Source: Gonium pectorale | Lineage: Eukaryota; Chlorophyta; Chlorophyceae; Chlamydomonadales; Volvocaceae | NCBI GenBank assembly: GCA_001584585.1 | Contig: LSYV01000006.1 | Span: 2,900,270 to 2,964,269 of the forward strand | DNA length: 64,000 nucleotides | Direction of reading: 5' to 3' | The notes under the pieces: model-generated | What the model was told of the DNA's origin: nothing | The model's input: the letters and a program-made list of their open reading frames with translations, nothing else | Databases searched by the model: none | Shown: positions 32,555-43,233 of the stretch, piece by piece | How positions within the stretch are numbered: the stretch's first letter is position 1 | Layout of the letters: every line of letters starts with the position of its first letter | Program-made: the position numbers and the translations under genes

Positions 32555-34981
32555 TTACGACAGCCGAAACGACTCCGCCGAGGCCACAAGGGCTGCCCCA
32601 TCCGTGCTCCACCGCGGTTCCGGGCACTGCGCGTTGAAGGTGTACAGCAGGTCGCTCCTGCGCAGACGCGGGCGGGCGCAAGGCCGATGTACGAAGTGGG
32701 TTGGGTGATGCAAACACCAGCAGGGCTCCGATATAGATAGTGGTGCCTGGCAACGCGGACGTGCAGATGACCCGCGGACCCTTCAGCCTGGATGCCGGCA
32801 CACTGAGATGTGCCACACAGTGATTAAAGACTTCCACACTTTCGCACCAGCTGGCCAAGTCTGCGATCGCCGCACTTCACCCGCAGCCTCACCTTGAGGT
32901 GTAGACAGACACGTTGTGGCGGTGGAACCGCGGCCCGCGGACAGTGTACTCGAGCGTGTAGTACAGCTGAGGGGCCCCGCTTATGACGCCCCGCGAGCTG
33001 GAAGGCGCTTCGCCAAAGCGTGCCTCTGCTTTCAGCAGGATCGCCTCCAGGCCGCTGCCCTCGGGTGCGAGGGACGCCAGCAGGCGCTCTCCAGCAGCCC
33101 GCGGGTCGCCCAGCGACTGCAGAGTGAAGCCCGGTGCAATCGGCGCCACGATAACGGACACGTTCTCCTCACCTCTGTGAAGGCACAGACACAAGAAGTA
33201 GCGGTCATGATGGCCAAAATAGTTTATGGTCGCTTGACGCCGGGGCACACGCCGGGGAACACGGGCAGATGTCGACGAAGTACCACGTTCCAAGGAGCAC
33301 GGTTCCCCAAAAGCTTCCAGGCGCTTTGCATGATGCAAGCAGTGACGGCTACCCAAAAATTACGATCTACCCGGCACGGTTCAAAGAAGTATGTCGGCCG
33401 TAGCACTCCACTCACGTTGTGCCTGGGGGTCCAAACGCGACGACGGGCTCTGCCACGGACGCCGCTCGCTGCCGCCGCCCCGCCGCCGCTCCTCCAGCTC
33501 CGCGCCCAGAGGGCGACCCCCCCAGGGGCGGGAAGTCAATGTTGTTGTAGTCCGCACCCGGCGGCCCGCCTCGCTCGGCCTCCGCGCGCTTTGCTGCTCG
33601 GTAGGCCACCGTCTGGTCCCCCAGCCAGGAGGAGGGGTATGTGAACTCTGCAGGCAAGCGGAGCAGCACATGCACCAGGCTGTCAAGGCTGTCGCCTGGG
33701 ACCATGGTCTGCAACATGCGCTGGGGAGCTTCCCACGATGCTCGGGCAGCCGAGAACCAAACCAGTTCAACGGCCCCGTGGCCTTCTTGCGACCACGATA
33801 GCGAATGCACAAGCTACAGTGCACACCGGTGCGGAAGTCGTACGGCTGGAGGCAAAAACGAACCACTTGGGCTGCGGGTCTACCTAATAGCAGCGGCGCC
33901 AGCTCACCAGGGAGTCATGGCAGGACACCAGGCGCCGGACGCGCATGACATCAGTTTCAGCTGCAAAACCCTCCACCTATGGTTTGCCCTACTGGCCCGA
34001 ATGCTCGCACACCGCTCCCCCCTGGAGCACCGCTCTCCCCTGGAGCGCGGACCACAGCACCGCTATCAAAATTGTTGTCAGAGGGCTTCGAACCCGCACT
34101 CAGGGCCGACACGATTTCATGCAAAAATGCTAAGTCTCTCACTATCCTAACGGCGCGCGGCTTAACACTCCAGGGGGGAGCGGGCCCGCTGGGAAGCTCA
34201 GGTTTGCTGTATGGTTTGCCCTACTCACCGAAGCCATACGTGGCCTCCACGCAGCGTTTGCTGCCCCGCACCGGCACCAGCACGTCGGCCCGCAGCTGCC
34301 CCGCCAGCTTCCCGCCGTCCAGCCCCAGGAGCCAGCTGGTCACGCCGCCAAGGTTGCCGCCCAAAGCTGTCAGGGAGCAGGCGAGGAGGTACATGATGGA
34401 CACGAGCTCCTCTCGCGCAGGAGAGTGCTAGCGACGAGCATAGCAGACAGACCTTCCTCAAGCTGCTGAGAGCGCAAACTGGCGGACGGCGCAGCTCCGT
34501 AAGCTTCAAGGGCGAGATCACACACTGTGGCTTGTGCCCACAGCCCTCACCAGCGGCTGCGCCGCACGGGCCCACTGCCAAGCACGCGCCTCGCAGGCTG
34601 ACACTGGAAGAGGCTGGCGACAATCGCCTTACCGATTGCCACGCCGCTGAGCCCTCCGAGCACCGCCCGCCTGGTGCTGGGCAGCGTCCCGCCCCAGCTG
34701 ATAGTCTCAACCGGGTCCAACAGGCTTGGCCCCGGCCCACGGCTCGAGCTTGGGCCTACGCACACTCGGCAGGAGGCACGGACAGCGCTGGCCACACACC
34801 AACTGGTTGCCTTTCCCCTCCCTGCCCCGCTGGCCGAACAGGGCCACACACCTTCCTCCTTATTGGCTGGTGTCGCGCAGAGAATTGATCGCTGCAACCG
34901 CACCGGACCGTGCCGATGTGACGGGCCCCGACAAGCACCCCGAGTGGTGCTCGGAATGCTGCCTAATCGCGTGAACTTCAT
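32555..34981 (-). CDS. PsbP-domain protein of the thylakoid lumen
   Basis: Six exons: 34981-34633, 34366-34229, 33960-33908, 33708-33416, 33174-32893, 32657-32555. Phases close, giving 405 residues. The N-terminus (MKFTRLGSIPSTTRGACRG) looks like a chloroplast transit peptide. It is followed by a twin-arginine thylakoid signal, STRRAVLGGLSGVAIG (RR at 104-105), which implies Tat export to the lumen. The C-terminal part has PsbP-fold hallmarks: LRLPAEFTYPSSW, then EENVSVIVAPIAPGFTLQSL, YYTLEYTVRGPRFHRHNVSV and LLYTFNAQCPEPRW. PsbP homologues bind photosystem II or assist photosystem assembly; which sub-family this is cannot be decided. Start ATG is the first in frame after an upstream stop. 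Intron 2 carries a 216-bp insertion immediately after the donor site. It shares a divergent promoter with the MBB1-like gene. Confidence 0.85.
33978..33993. repeat. Target-site duplication, left copy
   Basis: TATGGTTTGCCCTACT, identical to 34210-34225. The two copies flank the 216-bp element directly. Confidence 0.8.
33994..34209 (-). mobile_element. SINE/MITE-like 216-bp insertion in an intron of the PsbP gene
   Basis: Flanked by perfect 16-bp direct repeats (33978-33993 and 34210-34225). Inside are perfect 14-bp inverted repeats (34014-34027 and 34168-34181, GCTCCCCCCTGGAG and its complement). On the minus strand it has a GGGTTCGAAGCCC motif resembling a tRNA B-box, and a related CCCCTGGAGCRC repeat. 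The long target-site duplication fits a LINE-mobilised SINE better than a classical MITE. It does not fold as a whole tRNA in my reading, and it codes for nothing. Removing the element and one repeat copy leaves an intact intron beginning with GTGAGTAGGG. Confidence 0.7.
34210..34225. repeat. Target-site duplication, right copy
   Basis: Second copy of TATGGTTTGCCCTACT. It overlaps the first bases of the intron just inside the splice donor (donor G at 34228). Confidence 0.8.
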
Positions 34982-35342
34982 GCTTTCCCCCCGGCTCCCT
35001 GGTGAGGCACGATGAACAAGTGTATGCAAGTGCTACCGGCCCAATACCAATTTCGTTTATGAGTACAGTTGTATGAAACAATCAAGTCAATGTTTATGTA
35101 CACTGTCTTAATAAACGACGACACAAGGCTCCGTGGAGCAAGGTTTGCCACGGCGTGGATCTTTTGGGTTTGCGCTTACCTCTCATGCACAGTACACGCG
35201 TCAAGCAAGTGTACTCGCTACTAACTTTGGCGTTCTGGTGTTTCCACTAACACTGATTCAAGCACGATCTGCACCAACGCACATTCTCCCAAATGCGTGA
35301 TTGTAATGTAACCTAGCGCAATCTGTGTCAGAATCTGGGTCG
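34982..35342. promoter_or_regulatory. Divergent promoter, PsbP-domain gene / MBB1-like gene
   Basis: 361 bp between opposite start codons of two chloroplast-targeted, photosystem-II-related genes. AT-richer than the flanking exons. No specific light or redox motif can be assigned by eye. Confidence 0.6.
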
Positions 35343-38300
35343 ATGCTCGGCAATCGGCATGCCTGCGTGGCGAGGCAGCACGGGAGTGCCTCCAGCTTAA
35401 CGATTCGGACACATACGTGCCAGCTGTCATCTAGGGACTGTTGTCAGCCCCAGCGCCGCTTAGGCTGCAAGCACGTCGGCGATGCGCCCCCTTGCGGACG
35501 TGTTTGTGATCGCTCGCGCGCAGTCGCATGTGGGGCAACATCATCATTCCAGCGTGGTCTAGTACGCACCGCCTCGGCGTCGGGAAGGAGCCCAACCGCC
35601 ATCACAGCGGAGCGCTCCCAGGCATCGCTGGCGCCTGCCACCGCCGAAGAGGACGTCGCCGCCGGGGTAGCGTCATGGCAGCACGACGATGGCAACCATC
35701 ATGACGCTGCGGGCAGCACAGGCGCCGGGGCGTCAGGCTGCGGCCGTAGCACTGACGGCGACGCAGCTAGCGGCGTGGAAGAGTGGCGGGAGGAGGGGCA
35801 AACGCTGGACCTGCAAGCCTCCACGTCCAAAGTTCTGACAGCGCGGCGCCCCAGTCGCCGGAAAGGGCGTCAAGGGGGCGGCGACGGGCCCTCCCGCCCT
35901 CCCGCAGCGGCATCCCAGGGCGAGGCTGCCAACTCCATTGCAACGCAGGTGACACAGGAGCGGGCAACCAGTTCAGGCCAACGAACGCAACAAAGAGGTC
36001 CGGGCCGCACTGATCCCGCACCAGCAAGAACAGCACTGCCCGCGTTCGCCGCCGCGGCGGCGACAGCGGGGGGCTCAGCATTGGAAGCGGCGGCGGCAGC
36101 GGCAACGGCAGGCTCTGCAGCGATGGCGACGGTCTCGCCGCTGATCGCCGAAACAGGCCCAAACTCCTCTCAGGGGGGCCCTCAGTCTCTTCTGACCGCA
36201 GAGTCACAACCGACAGCGATGGGCGGGGCCCCTGGTTGGGCCTCGGGCTCCGGCCCGGCCCCGCAGCCGTCTCCGCATCCAGCAGCCACAGCCGCTGAGA
36301 TGCAGCAGCAGGTCAAGCGGCTGCGGCGAGCGGGGCGGCTTTCGGCGGCGCTTGAAGTGTCGTACGCCGGCATGTCGGCCCATCCGCGGGTTCGCAGCTT
36401 CTGGGCGTCCGCCGCCTCGCTGGAGGCCCGCTTCGGGCGGGTGGACGTGGCGCTGGGGCTGCTGGGCCGGGCGCTGAGCAGGTGGGGCGCCGGCGGGGCG
36501 GATGGACGCGCTGGCGAGTAGGCGGAGGCTGTGGGGACTGCAGGAGGGACGGGAAGAGGGCGATGCGGAGGGGTGACGGGGCCAATGGCTGTTCTCGATG
36601 GGGGCCCAGCGCAGGCGCGGAAGGGGGGATAAGGCTTGCTGAGGCGGACGGAGGTTGCCCCGGAAGCGGCCGAACACATTCCTACCGGTGTCGAGCAGCG
36701 GGCTTATGGGCAGTGGCCTGATTGGAGTTTCGAGGTACTCCCTTCCCGGGATTGCCCCGTGCCCCCGGACCCCCAGGTGGCCGGGCAACGCAGCCCTGCT
36801 GCTGGCGCTGGGCCAGACTCGTTCCGCAGCGGGCGACTTGGCGGGCGCGCGGGAGGCGTTCGGGGCGGCCCTGCAGCGGGAGCCGGGCAACGCCGCCGTG
36901 CTGCATGTGCGTGGCTGCGGCGTGACACGTGACACGGGGAGCGGGAAGGGGGTGCGGGCGAGAGCTGTCATGTGCTCTTCAGGTGTGGGGTGCGTGTAGC
37001 CAAATGTCCGCCCTTCGATGGCCTTGGCAGCGTGGGGCAGGGGACCCACCGAGGAGCGGAGTGGCAGGGGGTACCAGGAGCGAGTCAGCTACAGCAGACA
37101 CGCCAATGGGGTAGTGAGCCGCCCATACGGGTCATCTGCCGACAGAAGTCCCTTGCCTCTCCCTCTGGCTCTGTCCCGGTGCCCTGCCGCAGGCGTGGGC
37201 CGTGGCCGAGGCGGCCGCCGGTGGCATCGCTGCCGCGCGCAACCTGTTTCGCTCCGCCGCTCGCGCCGACCCCGACATGGCGCACACCTACACAGCGTGG
37301 GCGCGCCTGGAGGCGGCGGCCGGCGACGAGGCGGCGGCTCGGCGGGTGTTCACAGAGGGGCACACCGCCGACCCGCGGCACGTGCCGCTCCTGCACGTGA
37401 GAGGAGAGGGCAAGGGGGTCCAGTGGGTCCGAACGCCCCACGAGGACAGACCGGCTAGGCGACTGGCGCGCCAGTGCTTCTAGGAACGCGGCTATGCTCA
37501 CCTACCTACCAACCTACCTACCTACCTACCTACCTACCCACCTACCCACCTACCTACCTAATGCCCCGCCCGGTTGGTCACAATCGCGCGGTGGTGGACC
37601 CCGGCCTCAAAAGGGAATTTCACTTCACAGGCCTCAACGAGTCTCCGGACACGCCTGGAAACGTCAGTGCCTCCCTCCCTCGCCCACCTCACATGCGTGG
37701 CGCCCCTCCCCGCCAGGCCTGGGCCCTATTTGAGGCGCACCACGACAAGCAAAGCGCCGCCCGGCGGCTGCTGGGCAGGGCGCTGGAGCTGGACCCCCGC
37801 CACGTGCCCAGCTGGATGGTGCGGCGTGCGGCCGTTGCGGGTTTGCAGAGGGTGCTGAGGCGCCACCATGTCATGGGGCAGTGCGCGCCGGCTGACGTGC
37901 AGGGGCAGGGGCTGCGCGTGCTTGTCATATCGGTTTTGCGACCAGACACAGTATGCTTGATGTATCTGTTAGCAGAGGGAGGAGGATGCGGGCCAAGGTG
38001 CTGCCTCTACGGGATCTGGCTGGAAGCAGAAGCCATCAGCGGTATGCTGAGGCCTGGCGCCTAGTCGGGGTCGGGGCCCCCACAGCCCAACATCCCAACA
38101 TCTCGATCCCAGAGCTCCACCCGCCTGTGCGCGACGCGCGCCCGCCTGCTTCCGTGGCCCAACCCGCCTCACCGACTCCCCCAACCCCCAGGCCATGGGC
38201 CAGCTTGAGTGGCGGCAGGGCAACGCGTCACGCGCCCGGCACGTGTTCGAGGCGGGCCTGCACGCGGTGGGCCCCTGCGCCCCGCTGCTGGCAGCGCTGG

Positions 38301-40697
38301 CGGACCTGGAGCTGCGCGTCAAGAACCTGAGGAGGGCCAGGTGTGTGTGGGGGGGCGCGACGTAACGGGACACTCCCACAGCGTGCATGTTGGTTTGGGT
38401 TGCGGGGTGGGCACTGGTGGCTCCGGACACCCGCGGCCGGGCCTCGCTGTTGGGATTTCCTAAGCTACAGCTCGGGTCATGCCCGTGCCAACACTCTTTG
38501 ACCGTCTGCCAACGGTCGTTTCCGCCGACAGGGAGCTCTTTGAGCGCCTCCGCGCCGTGTCGCCGCGCCACGTGCCCGCGCTGGTGGCGGCGGCCCAGAT
38601 GGAGCACCGCGCCGGCAACACGGCGCGCGCGGAGACGCTCTACCGGGAGGCGACCGCGGCAGCGGCCGCGGGCGTGGTGCGGTGTAGCGAGGGCGCAGAG
38701 CCTCGGCCGCCACCTGGACCGCCGCCACCTGCGGGGGAGTCTGCGACGGCGTCTGCGTCGGGGTCGCCCCCGGGGCAGCCAGCGGCGGAGGGGCCCGAGG
38801 CCCAGCTCCAGTCGGGGCCTGCGGCCGCGTACTTGGAGATCTCGAGCTGGCGCTCCCAAGCCGCTCATGAGAGGGCGGTGGTCCTCCACGCCAGCGCCCA
38901 GGCGTGCCTCAAGAACGGCGACCGTGAGGGGGCCGAGCGCTTGCTGCGTGAGCTGGAGGCGCTGCATCCGGCCAACCCCTTCCTGTGTCACACGCGCGGG
39001 CTGCTGGCTCAGCAGGAGGGCGCGGTGGACGCGGCGGAGGCGTGGTTTCGGAGGGGCCTGGCCAGTCGCGCCAGCCGCAAGGGCGCGTTGCTGTGCTACG
39101 AGGGCTTGGCGGAGCTGCTCGAGTTCCTGGTGGGTGGATGGGGCGGGCGGGGCCGCCTGGGATGAGGCCGTGGGCCTCGGCACTGGCCGTCAGGGTGGGA
39201 GTTGTGGTGACGCACGGTTGACGTGTGCACAAGCAGGCCTGTCTTCCAGGAACTATCAACGGAACCCCGTGAAACCATTCATGCCATGTGAACACCGGTG
39301 TCTGCGGCCCTCGTGTGCGCAGGGCAAGAAGGAGGAGGCGCGCGCGGTGTGGCGCGCCGGCGCCGGCGCCGTGCAGCCGCCCTCGTCTCGCTTCCTGCGC
39401 CAGGCGGCGCTGTTCGAGAAGCGGGAGCGCAACTGGGCGGCGGCGGCGGCGCTGTTCGCCGACTCCGTGCGGCGCGACCCGCAGGTGCGGCGACGGGGCG
39501 GATACCACCCAAGTCAGCTCAAGGTTGCTCGGCCTGGGGCGGCTTGAGCTGACGCATTTTCTGAAGTTGCAAACTGGATGCGACATTGTGCCCTGGGTTT
39601 CGTGCCCATGCGTTGCCCTCCTTGGCGCGCAGGACTACCGCAGCTGGCTGAATTGGGCCATGCTAGAGCGGCGGCAGCGCAACTGGGAGGCGGCTGAGCG
39701 TTGCTTCCAGCGGGGCACCGCGGTGGCACCCGGGAATCCCTTCCTCTGGTGAGGCAGGGCGGGACAGGGACGAAGGGACCTGGTGCCGGCACGTGGCTTA
39801 GCGGCCTTGGGCGGCCACTGCAGTGGAGCTGATGGACGCGCATCCGTGACTGCGCGCAAGCCCCATGCCGCCTCGCTTTGTTGCAGCTGTTCCTGTTGGA
39901 GAACCTCCTGTTCAAGCCCCTCCTGTTGACGCACCTCCTAATCAAGCCCCCCTTTCTTGAACTCGCCGCGACAGCACGCCCTTGACTCGATGGACGTGAT
40001 GGTGTAACTGCCCCTGCGCCCCCGGCCCCCCCTCCCGCGTGTGCGGCAGGTACGCGTACGCCAGCATGCTGACCGTGCTGCGGCGGGTGCCCGAGGCGCG
40101 CGAGGTGCTGCGCACCGGCACGCGGCTGTGCCCCCGCTCCGCCCCGCTCTGGCTGGAGTGGGCGCTCATGGAGGCGGCGGCGGGAGACGCGGCTGCGGCG
40201 CGGGCGCTGTTCCAGCGGGTGCGCAGCGTGGCGTGTCACGCCCCATGTTGAGTCGGCACCGGAGGTCCTTGAGCAGCCAGCGGCCTGGAACCCATTTGAC
40301 GTAGACCACGGCCCCGTTCCTCGCGGCTTGCAGAGGCCCAGGAGCCGGGACGTAGGGCTGCCCAGCGGAGCCCGCGCTTGTCCGTGCGTCAATCGCAGCA
40401 CCAATCCGTGTCCCCGGCCAAGTTGCAGCCGACTGGCTGACCTAGTCTTGAAGCTGTTAACGGACCGCCGACGGACCGCCTGCGTGTACGCCCCTGCAGG
40501 GCTCCGAGGTGCCACCGTCGGCGCAGCATGCGCCGCTGTACCAGGCGTGGGCGGCATTTGAGGAGCAGCAAGGGGACACGGCCGCGGCGGCCCAGATCGC
40601 GCAGCGGGCGGAGCAGCTGCTGGCGGCGAGCCCGGGGGGCAGGAGGGCCGCCGGGACGGATGGGGCGCCTGCCGCTAGTGATCAGGCGGCGGGCTGA
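35343..40697 (+). CDS. MBB1: HAT-repeat chloroplast RNA-stability factor, MBB1/HCF107-like
   Basis: Ten exons: 35343-36481, 36777-36906, 37193-37396, 37717-37818, 38192-38340, 38532-39129, 39323-39484, 39633-39748, 40050-40218, 40500-40697. Phases close, giving 988 residues. The first 320 residues are transit-peptide-like then low-complexity. From about 320 to 970 there are at least ten half-a-TPR (HAT) repeats with the W..W/A..E..G....AR..F pattern, e.g. TAWARLEAAAGDEAAARRVF, WLNWAMLERRQRNWEAAERC and WLEWALMEAAAGDAAAARAL. Among HAT proteins, RNA-processing factors with chloroplast leaders are MBB1 (Chlamydomonas) and HCF107 (Arabidopsis), which protect the 5' end of psbB mRNA. Assignment to MBB1 rests on repeat type and targeting, not on a full alignment. 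A Pro/Ala-rich insertion of about 40 residues interrupts the repeats in exon 6. Longer than the published MBB1 as I recall it. Confidence 0.8.
37501..37560. repeat. (CCTA)n microsatellite in an MBB1-like intron
   Basis: About 15 CCTA/CCCA units with a few interruptions, in the intron between exons 3 and 4. Confidence 0.9.
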
Positions 40698-40931
40698 GTG
40701 CGGGCTGGGTGCAGTGGCGGCGGCGCATGAGTTGTGTTTGCACATCGATCGGTTGTTGTTCTGTGGCTGAACGAAGACCGATATCCATGCGCGTAGGTGG
40801 CGGGTAGGGCAGGTGCAGGTTGCAGGCGTTGTATGCGGGGCACTCGGCTCGCCTTGTCTCTCAGTTCGCAAGCACTTTTAGGAAAGCCGGCTGCTATGCG
40901 AGGACATCTCCAAGGACAGCTTGGCACGAGG

Positions 40932-40936
40932 TTACA
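40932..40936 (-). terminator. Candidate poly(A) signal of the CXIP4-like gene
   Basis: TGTAA on the minus strand, about 720 bp after the stop at 41656. Confidence 0.4.
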
Positions 40937-41252
40937 TTAGGGGTAACTGCACACGGCTGGCGCATACCCCTCAACGTCACAATGCTACGTAGCGTGACGT
41001 GTAGCGCTGCGTGCAAGCAGCGAAGTTCGCTGGGCGGCGCACACCGCCGCATACCTACGTCTGTTCTGACGAGCCATCGCGGCCCAGACTTGCGTTCACT
41101 AGCATACTCCGCTCCGCCGACCGAAGACGCAACGTCATCGCTCTCCACAACAAACGAAACCGTCACTGAGCGTAGTTGAGTCTCATGTTTGTACGAAAGC
41201 ATGCACTGTGCCCATGTTCGGATTTGATGCAGCAGTGTGGTAGTAGTTCGCA

Positions 41253-41257
41253 TGTAA
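41253..41257 (+). terminator. Candidate poly(A) signal of the MBB1-like gene
   Basis: TGTAA about 555 bp after the stop at 40697. Confidence 0.45.
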
Positions 41258-41655
41258 ATATGTCCAGGTCACGTGCGTGGAGGCGGCGGCGAACGAAGTA
41301 CCACAGCAGCGTACATAGCCCAGCCCAGTGAGCATACAAACGTTACCTAACTCGAGGCCCAACGCTCATCGCCGGGTGCGGTCAAACTAGTTCCACGTAC
41401 AATACACGTAACAAGATGTTCAGTCTGGAGCACCGCGGCCGGACACCAGCCATGGCAGCGCCGTACTTGCGCGGGGTGGACACGCACACGGACATGTCGG
41501 CAGCGACCAGTCATGTGTCGGACGCCACCGTCACTAGCTCGGGTCCAGCAATGAGGGGCAAGACGGCAATGGTGGATGGACGCCACTGCAGCCATTGGCG
41601 GGCCCACCCATGCGTTCTGCCGGAGACCCTAATCGCGGCCTTCCCGATCCTTCCC

Positions 41656-43233
41656 TTATTCCCGCTCCCGCCCGCGCTCCCGTTCCCGCTGCCGCTCCCG
41701 CTCGCGCCAGCGCTCCCGGTCATACTCATCGTCGCCCCGGCGGCGGTCCCGCTCCCTCTCCCGTTCCCCGCCCCGCTCCGGCTCTCGCTCATCCCCGTCC
41801 CGTCGCCGTTCTCTCCGCCGCTCTTCGTGACCACGTCCCTCCTCCCTCTGCTCCGGCTCCCCTCCCCGTTGCCGACCGCGGTCTCCGTCACCCTCCCGCC
41901 GGCTCCGATCCTCGCTGCGGCCGTCGTCAATGCGCCGCTCCCGCTCCGCAGCTGGCTCCTCGTCGCGGCCTCGGTCCCGGCCGCGCTCCTCCTCCCGCTC
42001 CCGCTCTTTTGTGCGCTCCCGCTCTCGCTCGTGATCCCGGGGCGGCTCGCGGGCTTCGCGGTGCCGGTGGCGTTCCTGCTCGTCCGAAGGGCTCCGCTCA
42101 CGACGCCGCTTCTTCCCGGCACGGCCCCGGCCACCGTCGCTGTCGCTGCCAGAATCGTCGCTGCTGCTACCGTCGCGCTCCTCCACCTGACGCCGCTTCT
42201 TCTTGTCCTTCTTGCCCTCCTTGCCCTTCTTCTCCTTCTTGCCCTCCTTCTTCGACCGCTTGCTCTTCTTCTCCTTCTTTGACTTCTTGCTGCTGCTGCG
42301 CTTGCGCTTGCGGCCTCCGTCCGAGCCAACGCCGCCGCTGAGGCCCGAGTCGCTGTCGCTGCCGTCCAGGTCGGACGAATCGAGTGAGGAGATCTCGTCG
42401 GGGTCTGGCAGCAGGGCGCGCATGCTGGCGGCTGCGGAGAGTAGTTCGAGGGATAGGGCCGGGTTAAGGCGTACATTGCGCGGCGCCGTATGCCTCCGCA
42501 GAAGAAGATGCATTCTTCTAAACACCTGTAAGAAAGGCTCGGCTCGCTTTGTAGACTAAGTTTGGAAGCAGTCCTACTTTTGTGCCTGCACCGCACCTGC
42601 AACAGCCGCGTCGAGGTCGCCAATGTCGCCGGTGTGGCCCGAAACGCCGTTCTTGCACTTCTTGGTCAGATGCCCAAGGCCGCCACAGATCTTGCAGGCG
42701 CCGCGTGTCGCGTTGCCCGTGGCACCCTGAGACTTGGCCAGCGCAAGCAGGCCCTGCAGGTCCGTTGCCTTGGGCTGGTATCCGGCTGCAGGGAGTGAGG
42801 CGGGCGGTGAGAGAATGGGTTTTGCGATCAGGTCCTCGGGACGCAGGAGGACAGACAAGGACCCATCCCAGGGAGGCTAGTGCGAGGGGGCGAGGGAGGG
42901 CACCGCCTTCCTGTGCCATACCACCGGGGTTTCTGTACCTACATGCTTCAATGAGCTGCTGCGCACGCTCCATGCGCTGAGCCTTGTAGCCCCCGCCATA
43001 CGACGGGGCGTGGAGGGTGGCCTCAATCGCTGAGTTCGTGCCCTTCTGCTCGTTCTCAATGCCAATGACGTTGTTCCACATAGAGTTGCCCTGAAGGGCA
43101 GTACTACGGACAGAGCCAATGGGAATCCATTATTGCGAGTGCAGGGCAGGGTGAGCACTCGGTGCCGACGACCCCACCTCGTGCGAACACGGTTATACTG
43201 CGCCTTCAGCTGAGCTATGCCACGTGTCGCCAT
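41656..43233 (-). CDS. CXIP4-like CCHC zinc-knuckle protein with RE/RD/K-rich tail
   Basis: Four exons: 43233-43178, 43103-42943, 42785-42597, 42431-41656. Phases close, giving 393 residues. An N-terminal segment (MATRGIAQLKAQYNRVRT, MWNNVIGIENEQKGTN) leads to LQGLLALAKSQ and a CX2CX4HX4C knuckle (C103, C106, H111, C116) in RGACKICGGLGHLTKKCKN. Block order and the phrase QGLLALA...RGACK.CG..GHLT match plant CAX-interacting protein 4; animal SREK1IP1 has a similar knuckle and tail. After the knuckle come an acidic/Ser patch, a Lys/Ser-rich block and over 150 residues of Arg/Glu/Asp repeats, typical of nuclear splicing-associated proteins. Function is probably RNA-related and nuclear. Intron 3, if retained, adds seven codons and a TAG, removing the whole charged tail. 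Confidence 0.8.

Larger units (their letters stand above)
40698..41655. other. Convergent 3' UTR region, MBB1-like / CXIP4-like genes
   Basis: The two genes converge here. The plus-strand TGTAA (41253) lies beyond the minus-strand one (40932), so the mature 3' ends may overlap by about 300 bp. No exon supported. Confidence 0.5.

Noticed and set aside
34083..34095. Possible tRNA gene suggested by GGGTTCGAAGCCC
   Set aside because: T-arm-like motif only. Acceptor stem, D arm and anticodon arm do not pair at the right spacing, so it is treated as part of the SINE-like element.
37501..37560. CRISPR-like regular repeat
   Set aside because: Simple CCTA microsatellite inside an intron; no spacers and a eukaryotic genome.
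37969..39183. 404-codon minus-strand frame
   Set aside because: Lies antisense over exons of the MBB1-like gene, whose HAT repeats and closing phases are convincing; Arg-rich shadow.
41511..42623. 370-codon minus-strand frame and long plus-strand frames over the same region
   Set aside because: Shadows of the repetitive RE/RD-coding exon of the CXIP4-like gene. The frame with KKSKKEKKSKRSKKE and RERERE is the coding one.
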